A stretch of DNA of 52,284 nt from Dongia_B sp035539215. GTDB lineage: Bacteria > Pseudomonadota > Alphaproteobacteria > Dongiales > Dongiaceae. The stretch spans positions 1-52,284 of the forward strand of contig DATLIX010000179.1 in the NCBI GenBank assembly GCA_035539215.1. The letters run 5' to 3'. Numbering within the stretch: position 1 is the stretch's first letter; each line of letters begins with the position of its first letter. Both the position numbers and the translations under genes were made by a program. Below, in pieces: positions 22,785 to 32,956 of the stretch. The notes beneath the pieces were generated by a model. The model was not told the origin of the DNA and did not search any database. It worked only from the letters and a program-made list of their open reading frames with translations.

Positions 22785-24410
22785 ATGACTCGCTTTATTT
22801 TTATCACCGGCGGCGTGGTTTCCTCTTTGGGAAAAGGCCTCTCGTCGGCGGCACTCGGTGCCTTGCTGCAAGCCCGCGGCTTCAAAGTTCGACTCCGCAA
22901 ATTGGACCCCTACCTCAATGTCGATCCGGGCACGATGAGCCCGTATCAGCATGGTGAGGTCTATGTAACGGACGATGGCGCGGAGACCGATCTCGATCTC
23001 GGCCACTACGAACGGTTCACGGGTATTTCGTCGCGCCGCAGCGACAGCGTGACCACCGGACGGATATATTCCGACGTGCTCGCCAAGGAACGGCGCGGCG
23101 ACTATCTCGGCGCCACCATCCAGGTCATTCCGCATGTGACGGATGCGATCAAGGATTGGATCAAGGCGGATGTGACCGACGAGGATTTCGTGCTCTGCGA
23201 GATCGGCGGCACGGTCGGCGATATCGAGAGCCTGCCGTTCCTGGAAGCGATTCGCCAGTTTGCCAACGAAGTGGGCCGCGAGCGCGCGATGTTCGTGCAC
23301 TTGACCCTGGTGCCCTGGATTCCCGCGGCCGGCGAATTGAAAACCAAGCCGACCCAGCATTCCGTCAAGGAACTGCAATCGGTCGGTATCCAGCCGGACA
23401 TCCTGCTCTGCCGCTGCGACCGTGAAGTCCCGGCCGACAGCCGGCGCAAGATTGCGCAGTTCTGCAACGTGCGGCCCTCGGCGGTCATTCAGGCGCTCGA
23501 CGTCGACACGATTTACGCGGTGCCGCTCGCCTATCACGCCGAAGGCTATGACCGCGAGGTCTGCCGCCACTTCGGCCTGGACGCTCGGGAGCCCGATCTG
23601 CGCCGCTGGCAGCAGGTGGTTGACCGTATCCGCTCGCCGGAAGGTGAAGTCACCATCGCCGTGGTCGGCAAATATACGTCGCTGTTGGATGCCTATAAGT
23701 CGTTGGCCGAAGCCCTGCGTCATGGTGGCATCGCCAGCAATGTGAAGGTCAATCTCAACTGGATCGATTCGGAGATTTTCGAGCGCGGCGATGCGGTGGA
23801 GCATCTCGAGAACGTTAACGGCATCCTGGTGCCGGGCGGGTTCGGCGAACGTGGTTCGGAAGGCAAGATCGCAGCCGTTAAATTTGCCCGCGAACGCAAG
23901 ATTCCTTATTTCGGCATCTGCTTTGGCATGCAGATGGCGGTGATCGAAGCGGCGCGCGACCTGGCCGGCATCGCCAAGGCGGGTTCGACCGAATTCGGCC
24001 CCTGCGATGAACCAGTGGTCGGCCTGATGACCGAATGGATCCGCGGCAACGTGCTGGAAAAACGCTCCGCCGAGGGCGATCTCGGCGGCACGATGCGGCT
24101 TGGCGCCTATGAGTGCCAGATGGCGCCGGGCAGCCTGGTGGCCGATATCTACGGCGCTACGGCGATCACCGAACGCCACCGTCATCGCTATGAAGTGAAT
24201 ATCAATTACAAGGAACGCCTGGAGAAATGCGGGTTGCGTTTCTCCGGCATGTCGCCTGACGGCGTGCTGCCCGAGATCGTCGAAATTCCCGACCATCCCT
24301 GGTTCGTCGGCGTGCAGTTCCATCCCGAGTTGAAGTCACGGATTTTCGAGCCGCATCCGCTCTTCTCGTCCTTTATCGCGGCGGCCGTGACGCAGTCGCG
24401 CCTCGTCTGA
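22785..24410 (+). CDS. pyrG: CTP synthase
   Basis: PyrG aminates UTP to CTP with ATP and glutamine. The 541-residue protein has the N-terminal synthetase domain (GGVVSSLGKGLSSA P-loop, LDPYLNVDPGTMSP, CEIGGTVGDIESLPF) and a C-terminal class I amidotransferase domain with PGGFGERGSEGK, the nucleophile Cys in FGICFGMQMAVIEAA and the His-Glu pair in GVQFHPELKS. Length is normal. No good ribosome-binding site precedes ATG 22785, but the family start MTRFIFITGG fits exactly. Confidence 0.98.
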   Translation: MTRFIFITGGVVSSLGKGLSSAALGALLQARGFKVRLRKLDPYLNVDPGTMSPYQHGEVYVTDDGAETDLDLGHYERFTGISSRRSDSVTTGRIYSDVLAKERRGDYLGATIQVIPHVTDAIKDWIKADVTDEDFVLCEIGGTVGDIESLPFLEAIRQFANEVGRERAMFVHLTLVPWIPAAGELKTKPTQHSVKELQSVGIQPDILLCRCDREVPADSRRKIAQFCNVRPSAVIQALDVDTIYAVPLAYHAEGYDREVCRHFGLDAREPDLRRWQQVVDRIRSPEGEVTIAVVGKYTSLLDAYKSLAEALRHGGIASNVKVNLNWIDSEIFERGDAVEHLENVNGILVPGGFGERGSEGKIAAVKFARERKIPYFGICFGMQMAVIEAARDLAGIAKAGSTEFGPCDEPVVGLMTEWIRGNVLEKRSAEGDLGGTMRLGAYECQMAPGSLVADIYGATAITERHRHRYEVNINYKERLEKCGLRFSGMSPDGVLPEIVEIPDHPWFVGVQFHPELKSRIFEPHPLFSSFIAAAVTQSRLV

Positions 24411-24439
24411 GGCGTCGCAATCTTTCAAGCGAGGCATAA

Positions 24440-25309
24440 ATGAACGCCGTGCAACCTCAAGCCGTGCAGCCGCGGCACGTGCCGGTCGGCAAATTCGAGG
24501 TCGGCAATGATCTGCCTTTGATGCTGATTGCCGGGCCGTGCCAGCTGGAAAGCCGCGAACATGCGCATGAGATGTGCCATGCGCTGGTGGAAATCACCGG
24601 CAAGCTCGGCATCAACCTCGTTTACAAGACCAGCTTCGACAAGGCGAACCGCACCAGCGTCAATGCCCAGCGCGGGCTCGGCATGGATAAGAGCCTGCCG
24701 ATCTTCGCGGAGCTGCGTGAGAAGTATGGCGTGCCTGTCCTGACCGACGTGCATGATGCGCAGCAATGCCAGCCGGTCGCCGAAGCCGTCGACGTGCTCC
24801 AGATCCCGGCTTTCCTGTGCCGCCAGACCGATCTCCTGATCGCCGCCGCGGAAACCGGCCGCGTCATCAATATCAAGAAGGGCCAGTTCCTGGCGCCCTG
24901 GGACATGAAGAACGTGGTCGCCAAATGCGTTCAGGCCGGCAATGACAAGGTCTTCATGTGCGAGCGCGGCGCCAGCTTCGGCTATAACACGCTGATCAGC
25001 GACATGCGGGCTCTGCCGATCATGGCGGCGAGCGGCTTTCCGGTGATTTTCGACGCCACCCATTCGGTCCAGCAGCCGGGCGGGCAGGGCACCTCCAGCG
25101 GCGGCCAGCGCGAATTCGTGCCCGTCCTCGCCCGTGCCGCGGCGGCGGTCGGCGTTGCCGGCGTTTTCGTGGAGACGCACCAGGATCCGGATCATGCGCC
25201 CTCGGACGGACCGAATATGGTGCCAATCAAGCATCTGCCGCGCGTTCTGGAAACGCTGCTCGCTTTCGACCGCATCGCCAAAGCGCGGCCCATCGAGCAG
25301 TTCGCCTGA
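24440..25309 (+). CDS. kdsA: 3-deoxy-8-phosphooctulonate (Kdo-8-P) synthase
   Basis: KdsA condenses phosphoenolpyruvate with arabinose 5-phosphate to Kdo 8-phosphate, the precursor of the Kdo that links lipid A to core sugar, or of Kdo in capsules. The 289-residue barrel has LIAGPCQLES, YKTSFDKANRTS, VLTDVHD, IPAFLCRQTDLL, NIKKGQFLAPWDM and FDATHSVQQPGGQG. It lies 29 bases after pyrG with GAGG before ATG 24440. Its presence suggests Kdo is made even though the usual lpx genes are missing from the bamA-fabZ region. Confidence 0.97.
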   Translation: MNAVQPQAVQPRHVPVGKFEVGNDLPLMLIAGPCQLESREHAHEMCHALVEITGKLGINLVYKTSFDKANRTSVNAQRGLGMDKSLPIFAELREKYGVPVLTDVHDAQQCQPVAEAVDVLQIPAFLCRQTDLLIAAAETGRVINIKKGQFLAPWDMKNVVAKCVQAGNDKVFMCERGASFGYNTLISDMRALPIMAASGFPVIFDATHSVQQPGGQGTSSGGQREFVPVLARAAAAVGVAGVFVETHQDPDHAPSDGPNMVPIKHLPRVLETLLAFDRIAKARPIEQFA

Positions 25310-25450
25310 CATCGGTTGCCCGGTTCGATCCGTTACCGGGACATGCGGCGCCTTCTGACGGCCGTTACGATGTCGCGGCAGATTGACCCCAGGTGAAGCT
25401 GCCCGTACCCTCGCCGGCAGACCGGTTGGACGAAGGGTAAGGGGAGGTTG

Positions 25451-26803
25451 ATGGGTGCCTTGACGGGACGGGCCGGGGAAGCTCTCGCCATTGGCAAGAC
25501 AATGGTACGCCAGGGACCGGAATTTGCGCGCTATGTGCTGAGCCGTGCAGCCCGGGATTCCTGCCCCTCGATCGCCGCCGCCCTCGGCTATAACTCGCTG
25601 CTCGCCGTGGTGCCATTGCTGGCGATCGGCCTTGCCATGTTCGCCGCCTTCCCGGCCTTCAGCAACATTCGCCAAGACCTCCTTGCGACGCTCTTCAACA
25701 ACCTGGCGCCGGCGATCGGCGCCACCGTGCAGGATTATCTGCAGACCTTCATTCGGAATGCCGGGAAGACCACGGGGGCAGGCGTCGTCGCCCTCGGGCT
25801 CACCGCCATCCTGCTGATCAACACCATCCAGACCGCCTTCGACCGCATCTGGGGCACGCATGCGGCGCGGGCGACTTTCCAGCGGCTCCTGATCTACTGG
25901 GCACTCCTCACCCTGGGGCCCCTGCTGTTCGGCGCCAGCTTCTCGATTTCCGGCTATGTCTTTGCCAAGGCGCAGTCGGTCAGCGGCTATCGCCTTTCAT
26001 CAGGCTTTAGCGTCATCAATACGGTCATGCCCTTCCTGCTGGAGGCGGTGGGTTTTGCCTGTTTCTACCGCCTGATCCCGTCGCGCTATGTCCGGCTCGG
26101 CGACGCGGCGACCGGCGCCTTTGTTGCCGCACTCCTGTTCGAATTGCTCAAGCGCGGGTTCGGCCTCTATCTTCACTATTTCCCCACTTATCAGGCTGTC
26201 TATGGCGCTCTGGCGACCGTGCCTGTGCTGTTGCTCTGGACCTATCTCGCCTGGCTCATCGTTCTTTACGGCGCGGAGATCGTCGCCGCGCTGCCGGAAT
26301 GGCGCGCGGGGCGCCGCGTCGTCGGCGGCGATATTCACCGGTCCGACAGCTTCGCCCTGATGATGGATGTCCTCTGGGTATTGCGTGAGGCAGCCAGCCA
26401 CGGCAGTGGTCTCAAATTCTATCAATTGCAATCCGAGCTGACGGCTGATCCCGGCCGGCTCGCCGCCATCCTCGACAACCTCCGGCGGATCAGGGTGGCG
26501 TCGCGCAGCGACGATGATCGCTGGCATCTCAGCCGCGACTTGCGCCAGCTCAGCCTCTTTGATCTCTGCCGCCAGCTCGGCCTCGTCCTCGGCACGCCCA
26601 GCGCAACACCGCCCCATCTGGAACCTCTGGTTCGCCATCTCGACGCGCATGAGCGGGAGATGCTGGGCCGGCCGGTCGACGACTGGCTGGCGCAACTGCA
26701 CGCGCATGATGAACAGTCGGTGACCGGGGACAAAAGCGCCGCTGGCGGCGAAAACGGGATAGTTCCGATCGCCGCAGATGGCTATAAAAGCGACAGTAAT
26801 TGA
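25451..26803 (+). CDS. YihY/BrkB-family membrane protein with C-terminal winged-helix-like region
   Basis: A 450-residue inner-membrane protein of the YihY/virulence factor BrkB family (UPF0761), once wrongly called ribonuclease BN. Family marks are AAALGYNSLLAVVPLLAIGLAMF, the helix pairs up to about residue 285 and YGAEIVAAL. Six helices are expected. The last 150 residues are soluble; about 300-390 (SFALMMDVLWVLREA to HLSRDLRQLSLFDL) look like a winged helix, an extension found in some proteobacterial members. ATG 25451 has GGGGAGG just upstream; an adjacent TTG is less likely. Function is unknown. A possible promoter, TTGACC (25383) with TACCCT 17 bases on, lies in the gap after kdsA. Confidence 0.9.
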   Translation: MGALTGRAGEALAIGKTMVRQGPEFARYVLSRAARDSCPSIAAALGYNSLLAVVPLLAIGLAMFAAFPAFSNIRQDLLATLFNNLAPAIGATVQDYLQTFIRNAGKTTGAGVVALGLTAILLINTIQTAFDRIWGTHAARATFQRLLIYWALLTLGPLLFGASFSISGYVFAKAQSVSGYRLSSGFSVINTVMPFLLEAVGFACFYRLIPSRYVRLGDAATGAFVAALLFELLKRGFGLYLHYFPTYQAVYGALATVPVLLLWTYLAWLIVLYGAEIVAALPEWRAGRRVVGGDIHRSDSFALMMDVLWVLREAASHGSGLKFYQLQSELTADPGRLAAILDNLRRIRVASRSDDDRWHLSRDLRQLSLFDLCRQLGLVLGTPSATPPHLEPLVRHLDAHEREMLGRPVDDWLAQLHAHDEQSVTGDKSAAGGENGIVPIAADGYKSDSN

Positions 26804-26875
26804 TACCGGTAACGTATCTGAAAACAGGCTGGCCGCGCTGCAGCGGCAGCTACCATTGACGAAGAGGCAAGTGAC

Positions 26876-28153
26876 ATGAGCGCGATCATCGATATCCATG
26901 CCCGTCAGATTCTCGACAGCCGCGGCAATCCGACGGTGGAAGTGGATGTGACCCTGGACAGCGGCGCCAGCGGGCGCGCAGCGGTGCCGTCGGGCGCTTC
27001 GACGGGGGCCCATGAGGCGGTCGAGCTGCGCGACGGCGACAAGTCACGCTATCTCGGCAAAGGCGTCCTCAATGCGGTTGCCGCGGTCAATGGCGAGATT
27101 TTCGACGCGATTGGCGGCCTCGATGCCGACGATCAGGTTGAGATCGACCAGACCATGATCTCGCTTGACGGCACGCCGAACAAGGCGCGGCTGGGCGCCA
27201 ATGCCATTCTCGGCGTCAGCCTCGCCGTCGCGAAGGCTGCGGCAGAGGAGGCCGGCTTGCCGCTCTACCGCTATGTCGGCGGCACCCAGGCGCGGCAACT
27301 GCCGGTGCCGATGATGAACATCATCAACGGCGGCGCCCATGCCGACAATCCCATCGACTTCCAGGAATTCATGATCCTGCCGGTCGCCGCGTCCAGCGGT
27401 ACGGAAGCCATTCGCTGGGGCGCCGAAGTGTTTCACGCCCTGAAGGCGCAGCTGAAGGCCGCCGGCCACAACACCAATGTCGGCGACGAAGGCGGCTTCG
27501 CGCCCAACCTCGCCAGCGCCGAGAAAGCGCTCGACTTCATCGTGCAGTCGATCGAGAAGGCCGGGTTCAGGGCTGGCAGCGAGATCGCCCTCGGCCTCGA
27601 TGCCGCCTCGACCGAGTTCTTCAAGAACGGCAAGTATGATCTGGAAGGCGAGGGCAAGGTGCTGGATGCCGCCGGCATGGTCGATTTCTATGCGAAGCTG
27701 GTCGGCGCTTATCCCATCATCTCCATCGAGGACGGCATGGCGGAAGATGATTGGGACGGCTGGAAGGCCTTGACCGATCGCCTGGGCGGCAAGGTTCAGC
27801 TGGTCGGCGACGATCTCTTCGTCACCAATCCGATCCGCCTCGCCGACGGTATTCGCCGCGGTGTTGCCAATGCCATTCTGATCAAGGTCAACCAGATCGG
27901 TACGCTGACGGAAACGCTGGAAGCGGTGGAGATGGCGCACAAGGCGGGCTATCGCGCGGTGATGTCGCATCGTTCCGGCGAGACCGAGGATTCAACCATT
28001 GCCGATCTCGCCGTTGCCACCAATTGCGGCCAGATCAAGACCGGCTCGCTCTCGCGTTCCGATCGGATCGCCAAATACAATCAGCTGATGCGCATCGAGG
28101 AACAGTTGGGTTCCGCCGCGCGTTTTGGTGGCCGCGCCGCGATCGCGCGCTAA
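26876..28153 (+). CDS. eno: Enolase
   Basis: Enolase converts 2-phosphoglycerate to phosphoenolpyruvate and is often part of the RNA degradosome. The 425-residue protein has ARQILDSRGNPTVEVDV, PSGASTGAHEAVELRDGD, the metal ligands in SIEDGMAEDDW and VGDDLFVTN, the catalytic Lys in ILIKVNQIGTLTET and SHRSGETEDSTIADL. Length is normal. GAGG lies 8 bases before ATG 26876. A strong hairpin follows the stop. Confidence 0.98.
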   Translation: MSAIIDIHARQILDSRGNPTVEVDVTLDSGASGRAAVPSGASTGAHEAVELRDGDKSRYLGKGVLNAVAAVNGEIFDAIGGLDADDQVEIDQTMISLDGTPNKARLGANAILGVSLAVAKAAAEEAGLPLYRYVGGTQARQLPVPMMNIINGGAHADNPIDFQEFMILPVAASSGTEAIRWGAEVFHALKAQLKAAGHNTNVGDEGGFAPNLASAEKALDFIVQSIEKAGFRAGSEIALGLDAASTEFFKNGKYDLEGEGKVLDAAGMVDFYAKLVGAYPIISIEDGMAEDDWDGWKALTDRLGGKVQLVGDDLFVTNPIRLADGIRRGVANAILIKVNQIGTLTETLEAVEMAHKAGYRAVMSHRSGETEDSTIADLAVATNCGQIKTGSLSRSDRIAKYNQLMRIEEQLGSAARFGGRAAIAR

Positions 28154-28186
28154 GCGCGCGTCGTACATTCGCCTGCTCTCGAAGCG

Positions 28187-28224
28187 GCGGCTCACGCAAA
28201 TATCTGCGTGAGCCGCAAGCTTTT
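28187..28224 (+). terminator. Rho-independent terminator after eno
   Basis: GCGGCTCACGCA (28187-28198) pairs perfectly with TGCGTGAGCCGC (28205-28216) around a six-base AATATC loop, giving a 12-pair stem. AAGC and then TTTT (28221-28224) follow. The T-run is a little removed from the stem but termination is likely, which would isolate ftsB from eno. Confidence 0.78.
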
Positions 28225-28263
28225 CGATTGACGCCGCGAATCGAGATGTGATTCCCTCGTTTC

Positions 28264-28626
28264 ATGGACATTCGTCGCGAATTCAGGCGTCGCTCGCGTC
28301 AGGTGCTGTGGCAGCTGCTGGGAGCATGTATCGCCGGTTACTTTGTGTATCACGCCGTGCAGGGTGATCGCGGCGTGATCGCATGGATTCAGGTGAGCCA
28401 GCGTCTTGCGCAGGCGAAGTCGGAACTCGACAAGAGCAACAGCGATCGTGCGATGATGGAGCAGCGCGTCGCGCTGCTCTCGAATTCCAGCCTTGATCTC
28501 GATATGCTGGAAGAGCGCGCCCGCATCATGCTGAATTTCAGCCATCCGGATGATCTGGTGATCCTGCTGGACCCTTCGAAAACCTCACCCGCAGACGCTG
28601 CGAAGGCCGAAACAGGCTTTAATTAA
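28264..28626 (+). CDS. ftsB: FtsB/DivIC-type septum formation initiator
   Basis: A 120-residue bitopic division protein. It has a short basic cytoplasmic start, one helix (about 17-36, QLLGACIAGYFVYHAVQG) and a periplasmic coiled coil (about 42-75), followed by LDLDMLEERARIMLNFSHPDDLVIL, the family's typical end of the DivIC domain. FtsB works with FtsL and FtsQ at the divisome. The gene between eno and pdhA is the standard alphaproteobacterial place. No strong ribosome-binding site precedes ATG 28264. Its stop codon lies within a palindrome. Confidence 0.9.
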   Translation: MDIRREFRRRSRQVLWQLLGACIAGYFVYHAVQGDRGVIAWIQVSQRLAQAKSELDKSNSDRAMMEQRVALLSNSSLDLDMLEERARIMLNFSHPDDLVILLDPSKTSPADAAKAETGFN

Positions 28627-28643
28627 CTGATATTCAGTTAATT
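28621..28643. repeat. Perfect AT-rich inverted repeat at the ftsB stop / pdhA leader
   Basis: AATTAACTGA (28621-28630), TAT, TCAGTTAATT (28634-28643) is a perfect ten-base inverted repeat in otherwise GC-rich DNA. It overlaps the ftsB TAA and is followed by a T-rich stretch (28651-28662). It lies about 40 bases before a likely pdhA -35 box. It could be a weak terminator for ftsB or an operator for the pdh operon; the sequence alone does not decide. Confidence 0.7.
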
Positions 28644-28680
28644 GTAATATTTCTCTTTTTATTCAGAGCGTTAACCATCC

Positions 28681-28708
28681 TTGATTTTGCCCCGTTGATT
28701 CCCATAAT
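28681..28708 (+). promoter_or_regulatory. Candidate sigma-70 promoter for the pdh operon
   Basis: TTGATT (28681-28686) and CATAAT (28703-28708) lie 16 bases apart (17 if ATAATA is taken as the -10). This would start the transcript about 105 bases before pdhA. The gap of 197 bases after ftsB and the strong ribosome-binding site of pdhA agree with a new operon here. Confidence 0.5.
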
Positions 28709-28823
28709 AACGGTACAGAATGACGACCGGCCGGCCTTGCAGTTGCAATGACTCTTGCGCGGACCGTGTCGCTGATCAGCATCATCATCCGACCTATATT
28801 TTTTCGGATCAAAGGGGAGGTTC

Positions 28824-29849
28824 ATGGCTAAGCCAGCTCAAGCAAAGACCGCTGCCGCACGTCCTGGTCGCGGCAAGGACCAACCCGCCAGCTCGGAAGA
28901 GCTCCTCAAATACTATCGCGACATGCTGTTGATCCGCCGCTTCGAAGAGAAGGCGGGGCAGCTTTATGGCATGGGTCTGATCGGCGGCTTCTGCCACCTT
29001 TATATCGGCCAGGAAGCGGTGGTGGTCGGCCTGCAGGCGGTGGCGGAAGAGGGCGATACCATTATCACCAGCTATCGCGATCACGGCCACATGCTGGCAA
29101 CCGGCATGGACGCCAAGGGCGTCATGGCGGAACTGACCGGACGCATCGGCGGCTATTCGAAGGGCAAGGGCGGCTCGATGCATATGTTCAGCCGGGAGAA
29201 GGGCTTCTTCGGCGGCCACGGCATCGTCGGCGCGCAGGTGCCGCTGGGGACAGGCCTCGCTTTCGGCCACCACTATCGAAATGACGGCAAGCTCACCATG
29301 ACCTATCTCGGCGACGGTGCCATCAATCAGGGTCAGGTCTACGAGGCCTTCAACATCGCCGAGCTGTGGAAGCTGCCGGTTCTCTACGTCATCGAGAACA
29401 ACAAATACGCCATGGGCACCAGCGTTCAGCGCGCTTCCGCCGGCACCGAACTCTATAAGCGCGGCTCTGCCTATGGCATTCCCGGCGCCCAGGTGGACGG
29501 CATGGACGTGCTGGAAGTGAAGCAGGCTGGCGAAGACGCCGTTGCCCATATCCGCGCCGGCAAGGGGCCGTTCATCCTGGAAATGATGACCTATCGCTAT
29601 CGCGGCCATTCGATGTCCGATCCGGCCAAATATCGCAGCAAGGAAGAGGTCGCGAAAATGCGTCAGGAGCATGATCCGATCGATCATCTGCGCGAGCGTC
29701 TGCTGAAGGACAAGCATGCCGATGAGGCGGCACTGAAGAATATCGATCGTGAGATCAAGGATATCGTTTCGGCAGCCACCGATTTTGCCCAGAGCAGCCC
29801 GGAACCGGATCCGGCTGAGCTCTATACCGACGTATTGCTGGAAGCCTGA
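28824..29849 (+). CDS. pdhA: Pyruvate dehydrogenase E1 component, alpha subunit
   Basis: E1-alpha binds thiamine diphosphate and decarboxylates pyruvate together with E1-beta. The 341-residue protein has YYRDMLLIRRFEEKAGQLY, RDHGHMLATG, HGIVGAQVPLGTGLAF and the ThDP motif GDGAINQGQVYEAFN ending in NNKYAMGTS. The phosphorylation-loop equivalent RGHSMSDP is present. GGGGAGG precedes ATG 28824 by about 4 bases. The first 25 residues are rich in Ala, Lys and Pro. It opens the pdhA-pdhB-pdhC-(four small genes)-lpdA-lipA run. Confidence 0.98.
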   Translation: MAKPAQAKTAAARPGRGKDQPASSEELLKYYRDMLLIRRFEEKAGQLYGMGLIGGFCHLYIGQEAVVVGLQAVAEEGDTIITSYRDHGHMLATGMDAKGVMAELTGRIGGYSKGKGGSMHMFSREKGFFGGHGIVGAQVPLGTGLAFGHHYRNDGKLTMTYLGDGAINQGQVYEAFNIAELWKLPVLYVIENNKYAMGTSVQRASAGTELYKRGSAYGIPGAQVDGMDVLEVKQAGEDAVAHIRAGKGPFILEMMTYRYRGHSMSDPAKYRSKEEVAKMRQEHDPIDHLRERLLKDKHADEAALKNIDREIKDIVSAATDFAQSSPEPDPAELYTDVLLEA

Positions 29850-29863
29850 GGGGAGAGAAGACA

Positions 29864-31249
<1,386 letters not shown>

Positions 31250-31274
31250 ACCGGGCAAGAAGGAGGCTGAGACG

Positions 31275-32603
31275 ATGCCGATCAATATCCTGATGCCCGC
31301 TTTGTCGCCGACCATGACGGAAGGCAATCTGGCGCGCTGGCTGAAGAACGAAGGCGACACTGTCAAGGCCGGCGATGTGCTGGCCGAAATCGAGACCGAC
31401 AAGGCGACGATGGAAGTCGAAGCGGTGGATGAAGGCCGCATCGGCAAGATCGTGGTGCCGGCCGGCACCGAAGGCGTCAAGGTCAATGAGGTGATCGCCG
31501 TCCTGCTGGAAGAAGGCGAAGACGCCAGTGCGCTCAGCAAGGCTGCGCCGGCGCCGAAGCCGGCGGCCAAACCGGCCGAGGCGCCGGCGGCTAAGGCGAA
31601 CGGTACAACCCCGGCCCCGGCAGCCGCTGCACCGGCGGCCCCGCCGCAGCAGATTGCGGCGTCTGCCGCTGCGCCCGCCAAGGGAGATCGCATTTTTGCC
31701 AGTCCGCTGGCGCGGCGTATCGCCACGGAGAAGGGTATCGACCTGGCGGCTCTGGCCGGCAGCGGCCCGCATGGCCGGATCGTGCGACACGATGTCGAAG
31801 AAGCTATTGCCAAAGGCGGCACGGCGAAGCCGGCGGCACAGCCGGGCGCCGCGCCGGCAGCTGCCAAGGCACCGCCGGTTTCCGGTGCGCAGGGTTTTGG
31901 CGAAGGCGCTTTCGATCTTGTCCCGCATACCAACATGCGCAAGACCATCGCCCGTCGCCTGCAGGAATCGAAGCAGTTCGTGCCGCACTTCTATCTCACG
32001 GTCGATATGGAAATCGATCGTCTGCTGAAGCTGCGCGAGGAGATCAACGCGGCGTCACCCAAGGACGGGGCGGGCGCCTATAAGCTGTCGGTCAACGACT
32101 TCATCATCAAGGCCTGCGCGGTTGCCCTGAAGCAGGTGCCGACGGCAAATGCGTCCTGGAGCGATGACGGCGTCAAGATGTACAAGACCGCCGACATTTC
32201 CGTTGCAGTGGCCATCCCCAATGGCCTGGTGACGCCGATCATTCGTTCGGCCGAGAGCAAGCGTCTCACGGACATTTCCAATGAGATGAAGTCGCTGGCG
32301 GGGCGGGCACGTGACGGCAAGCTGAAGCCGGAGGACTATACCGGCGGCAGCTTTTCGCTTTCCAATCTCGGCATGTTCGGTATCAAGAGCTTCAGCGCCA
32401 TCATCAATCCGCCGCAGGGATGCATCCTTGCAGTCGGGGCGGGACAGCAGCAGCCGGTCGTGCGTGACGGCCAGCTGGCCGTGGCAACGGTGATGAGTGC
32501 CACCCTCTCGGTCGACCATCGCGTGGTGGACGGCGCCATCGGCGCCGAATACCTCGCGGCCTTGAAAAAGCTGATCGAGCAGCCTCTGGGCATGCTGGTC
32601 TAG
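31275..32603 (+). CDS. pdhC: Dihydrolipoamide acetyltransferase (PDH E2)
   Basis: E2 is the core of the pyruvate dehydrogenase complex and moves the acetyl group to CoA. The 442-residue protein has one lipoyl domain (about 1-76, Lys in EIETDKATMEVE), Ala/Pro-rich linkers, a peripheral subunit-binding domain (about 138-176, FASPLARRIATEKGIDL to GRIVRHDVEEAI) and the catalytic domain ending with DHRVVDGAIGAEYL (active-site His and Asp). AAGGAGG precedes ATG 31275; the in-frame ATG at 31125 lies inside pdhB and is not used. Four small unknown genes follow before lpdA. Confidence 0.98.
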   Translation: MPINILMPALSPTMTEGNLARWLKNEGDTVKAGDVLAEIETDKATMEVEAVDEGRIGKIVVPAGTEGVKVNEVIAVLLEEGEDASALSKAAPAPKPAAKPAEAPAAKANGTTPAPAAAAPAAPPQQIAASAAAPAKGDRIFASPLARRIATEKGIDLAALAGSGPHGRIVRHDVEEAIAKGGTAKPAAQPGAAPAAAKAPPVSGAQGFGEGAFDLVPHTNMRKTIARRLQESKQFVPHFYLTVDMEIDRLLKLREEINAASPKDGAGAYKLSVNDFIIKACAVALKQVPTANASWSDDGVKMYKTADISVAVAIPNGLVTPIIRSAESKRLTDISNEMKSLAGRARDGKLKPEDYTGGSFSLSNLGMFGIKSFSAIINPPQGCILAVGAGQQQPVVRDGQLAVATVMSATLSVDHRVVDGAIGAEYLAALKKLIEQPLGMLV

Positions 32604-32611
32604 GCGGCGAG

Positions 32612-32956
32612 ATGCGCCGTCATTCCATCTTGGCGATGTTGGCCGGGCTGGTCGCCAGCCCGGTCGCGGCCGATGACCACGTGCCTTTGGAGAAGCAGTT
32701 CTATGACTTCTTCGACGGGCGTTGCACGCAGTCGATGAACGATCAGCTGCGGCAACAGGGCAAGGATCCGACGGCGAGCCGTTACCGGACCGGCATCGGC
32801 ACCTATTGTAGTTGCACCGCCCAGGCCGTGGTCAGCTGGCTGAGTGCCGAGGAGATCCTGCAATTCGCCAACGACCCGGAACAGGAGCCGGGCGCCAGCA
32901 AGATGCGGCCCTATTTCCTGTCATGCCGGGACAAAGCACAGCAGGCAACGCAATGA
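32612..32956 (+). CDS. Small exported four-cysteine protein A (first of four tandem relatives)
   Basis: I do not recognise a named family. The 114-residue product has a signal peptide (about 1-20, ASPVAA|DD) and four cysteines at 38, 66, 68 and 105, spaced C-x27-CxC-x36-C. The text around them (FDGRCTQ, GTYCSCTAQAV, FLSCRDK) matches the next three genes. The region between CxC and the last Cys is helical, with WLSAEEILQFANDP. It starts 8 bases after pdhC and its TGA overlaps the next ATG. Export plus paired cysteines suggest a disulfide-bonded periplasmic protein, an inference. Membership of the pdh operon is unexplained. Confidence 0.85.
   Translation: MRRHSILAMLAGLVASPVAADDHVPLEKQFYDFFDGRCTQSMNDQLRQQGKDPTASRYRTGIGTYCSCTAQAVVSWLSAEEILQFANDPEQEPGASKMRPYFLSCRDKAQQATQ

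Noticed and set aside
22770..24323. 517-residue open frame opposite pyrG
   Set aside because: It mirrors the CTP synthase gene nearly end to end, has no start signal of its own and gives an Ala/Arg/His/Asp-rich product with no family resemblance; typical for the antisense of a GC-rich gene.
31275..31505. Near-identical lipoyl-domain text in pdhB and pdhC as a recent recombination repeat
   Set aside because: Both are expected lipoyl domains under strong constraint; the DNA differs at many third positions, so no recent gene conversion is needed.
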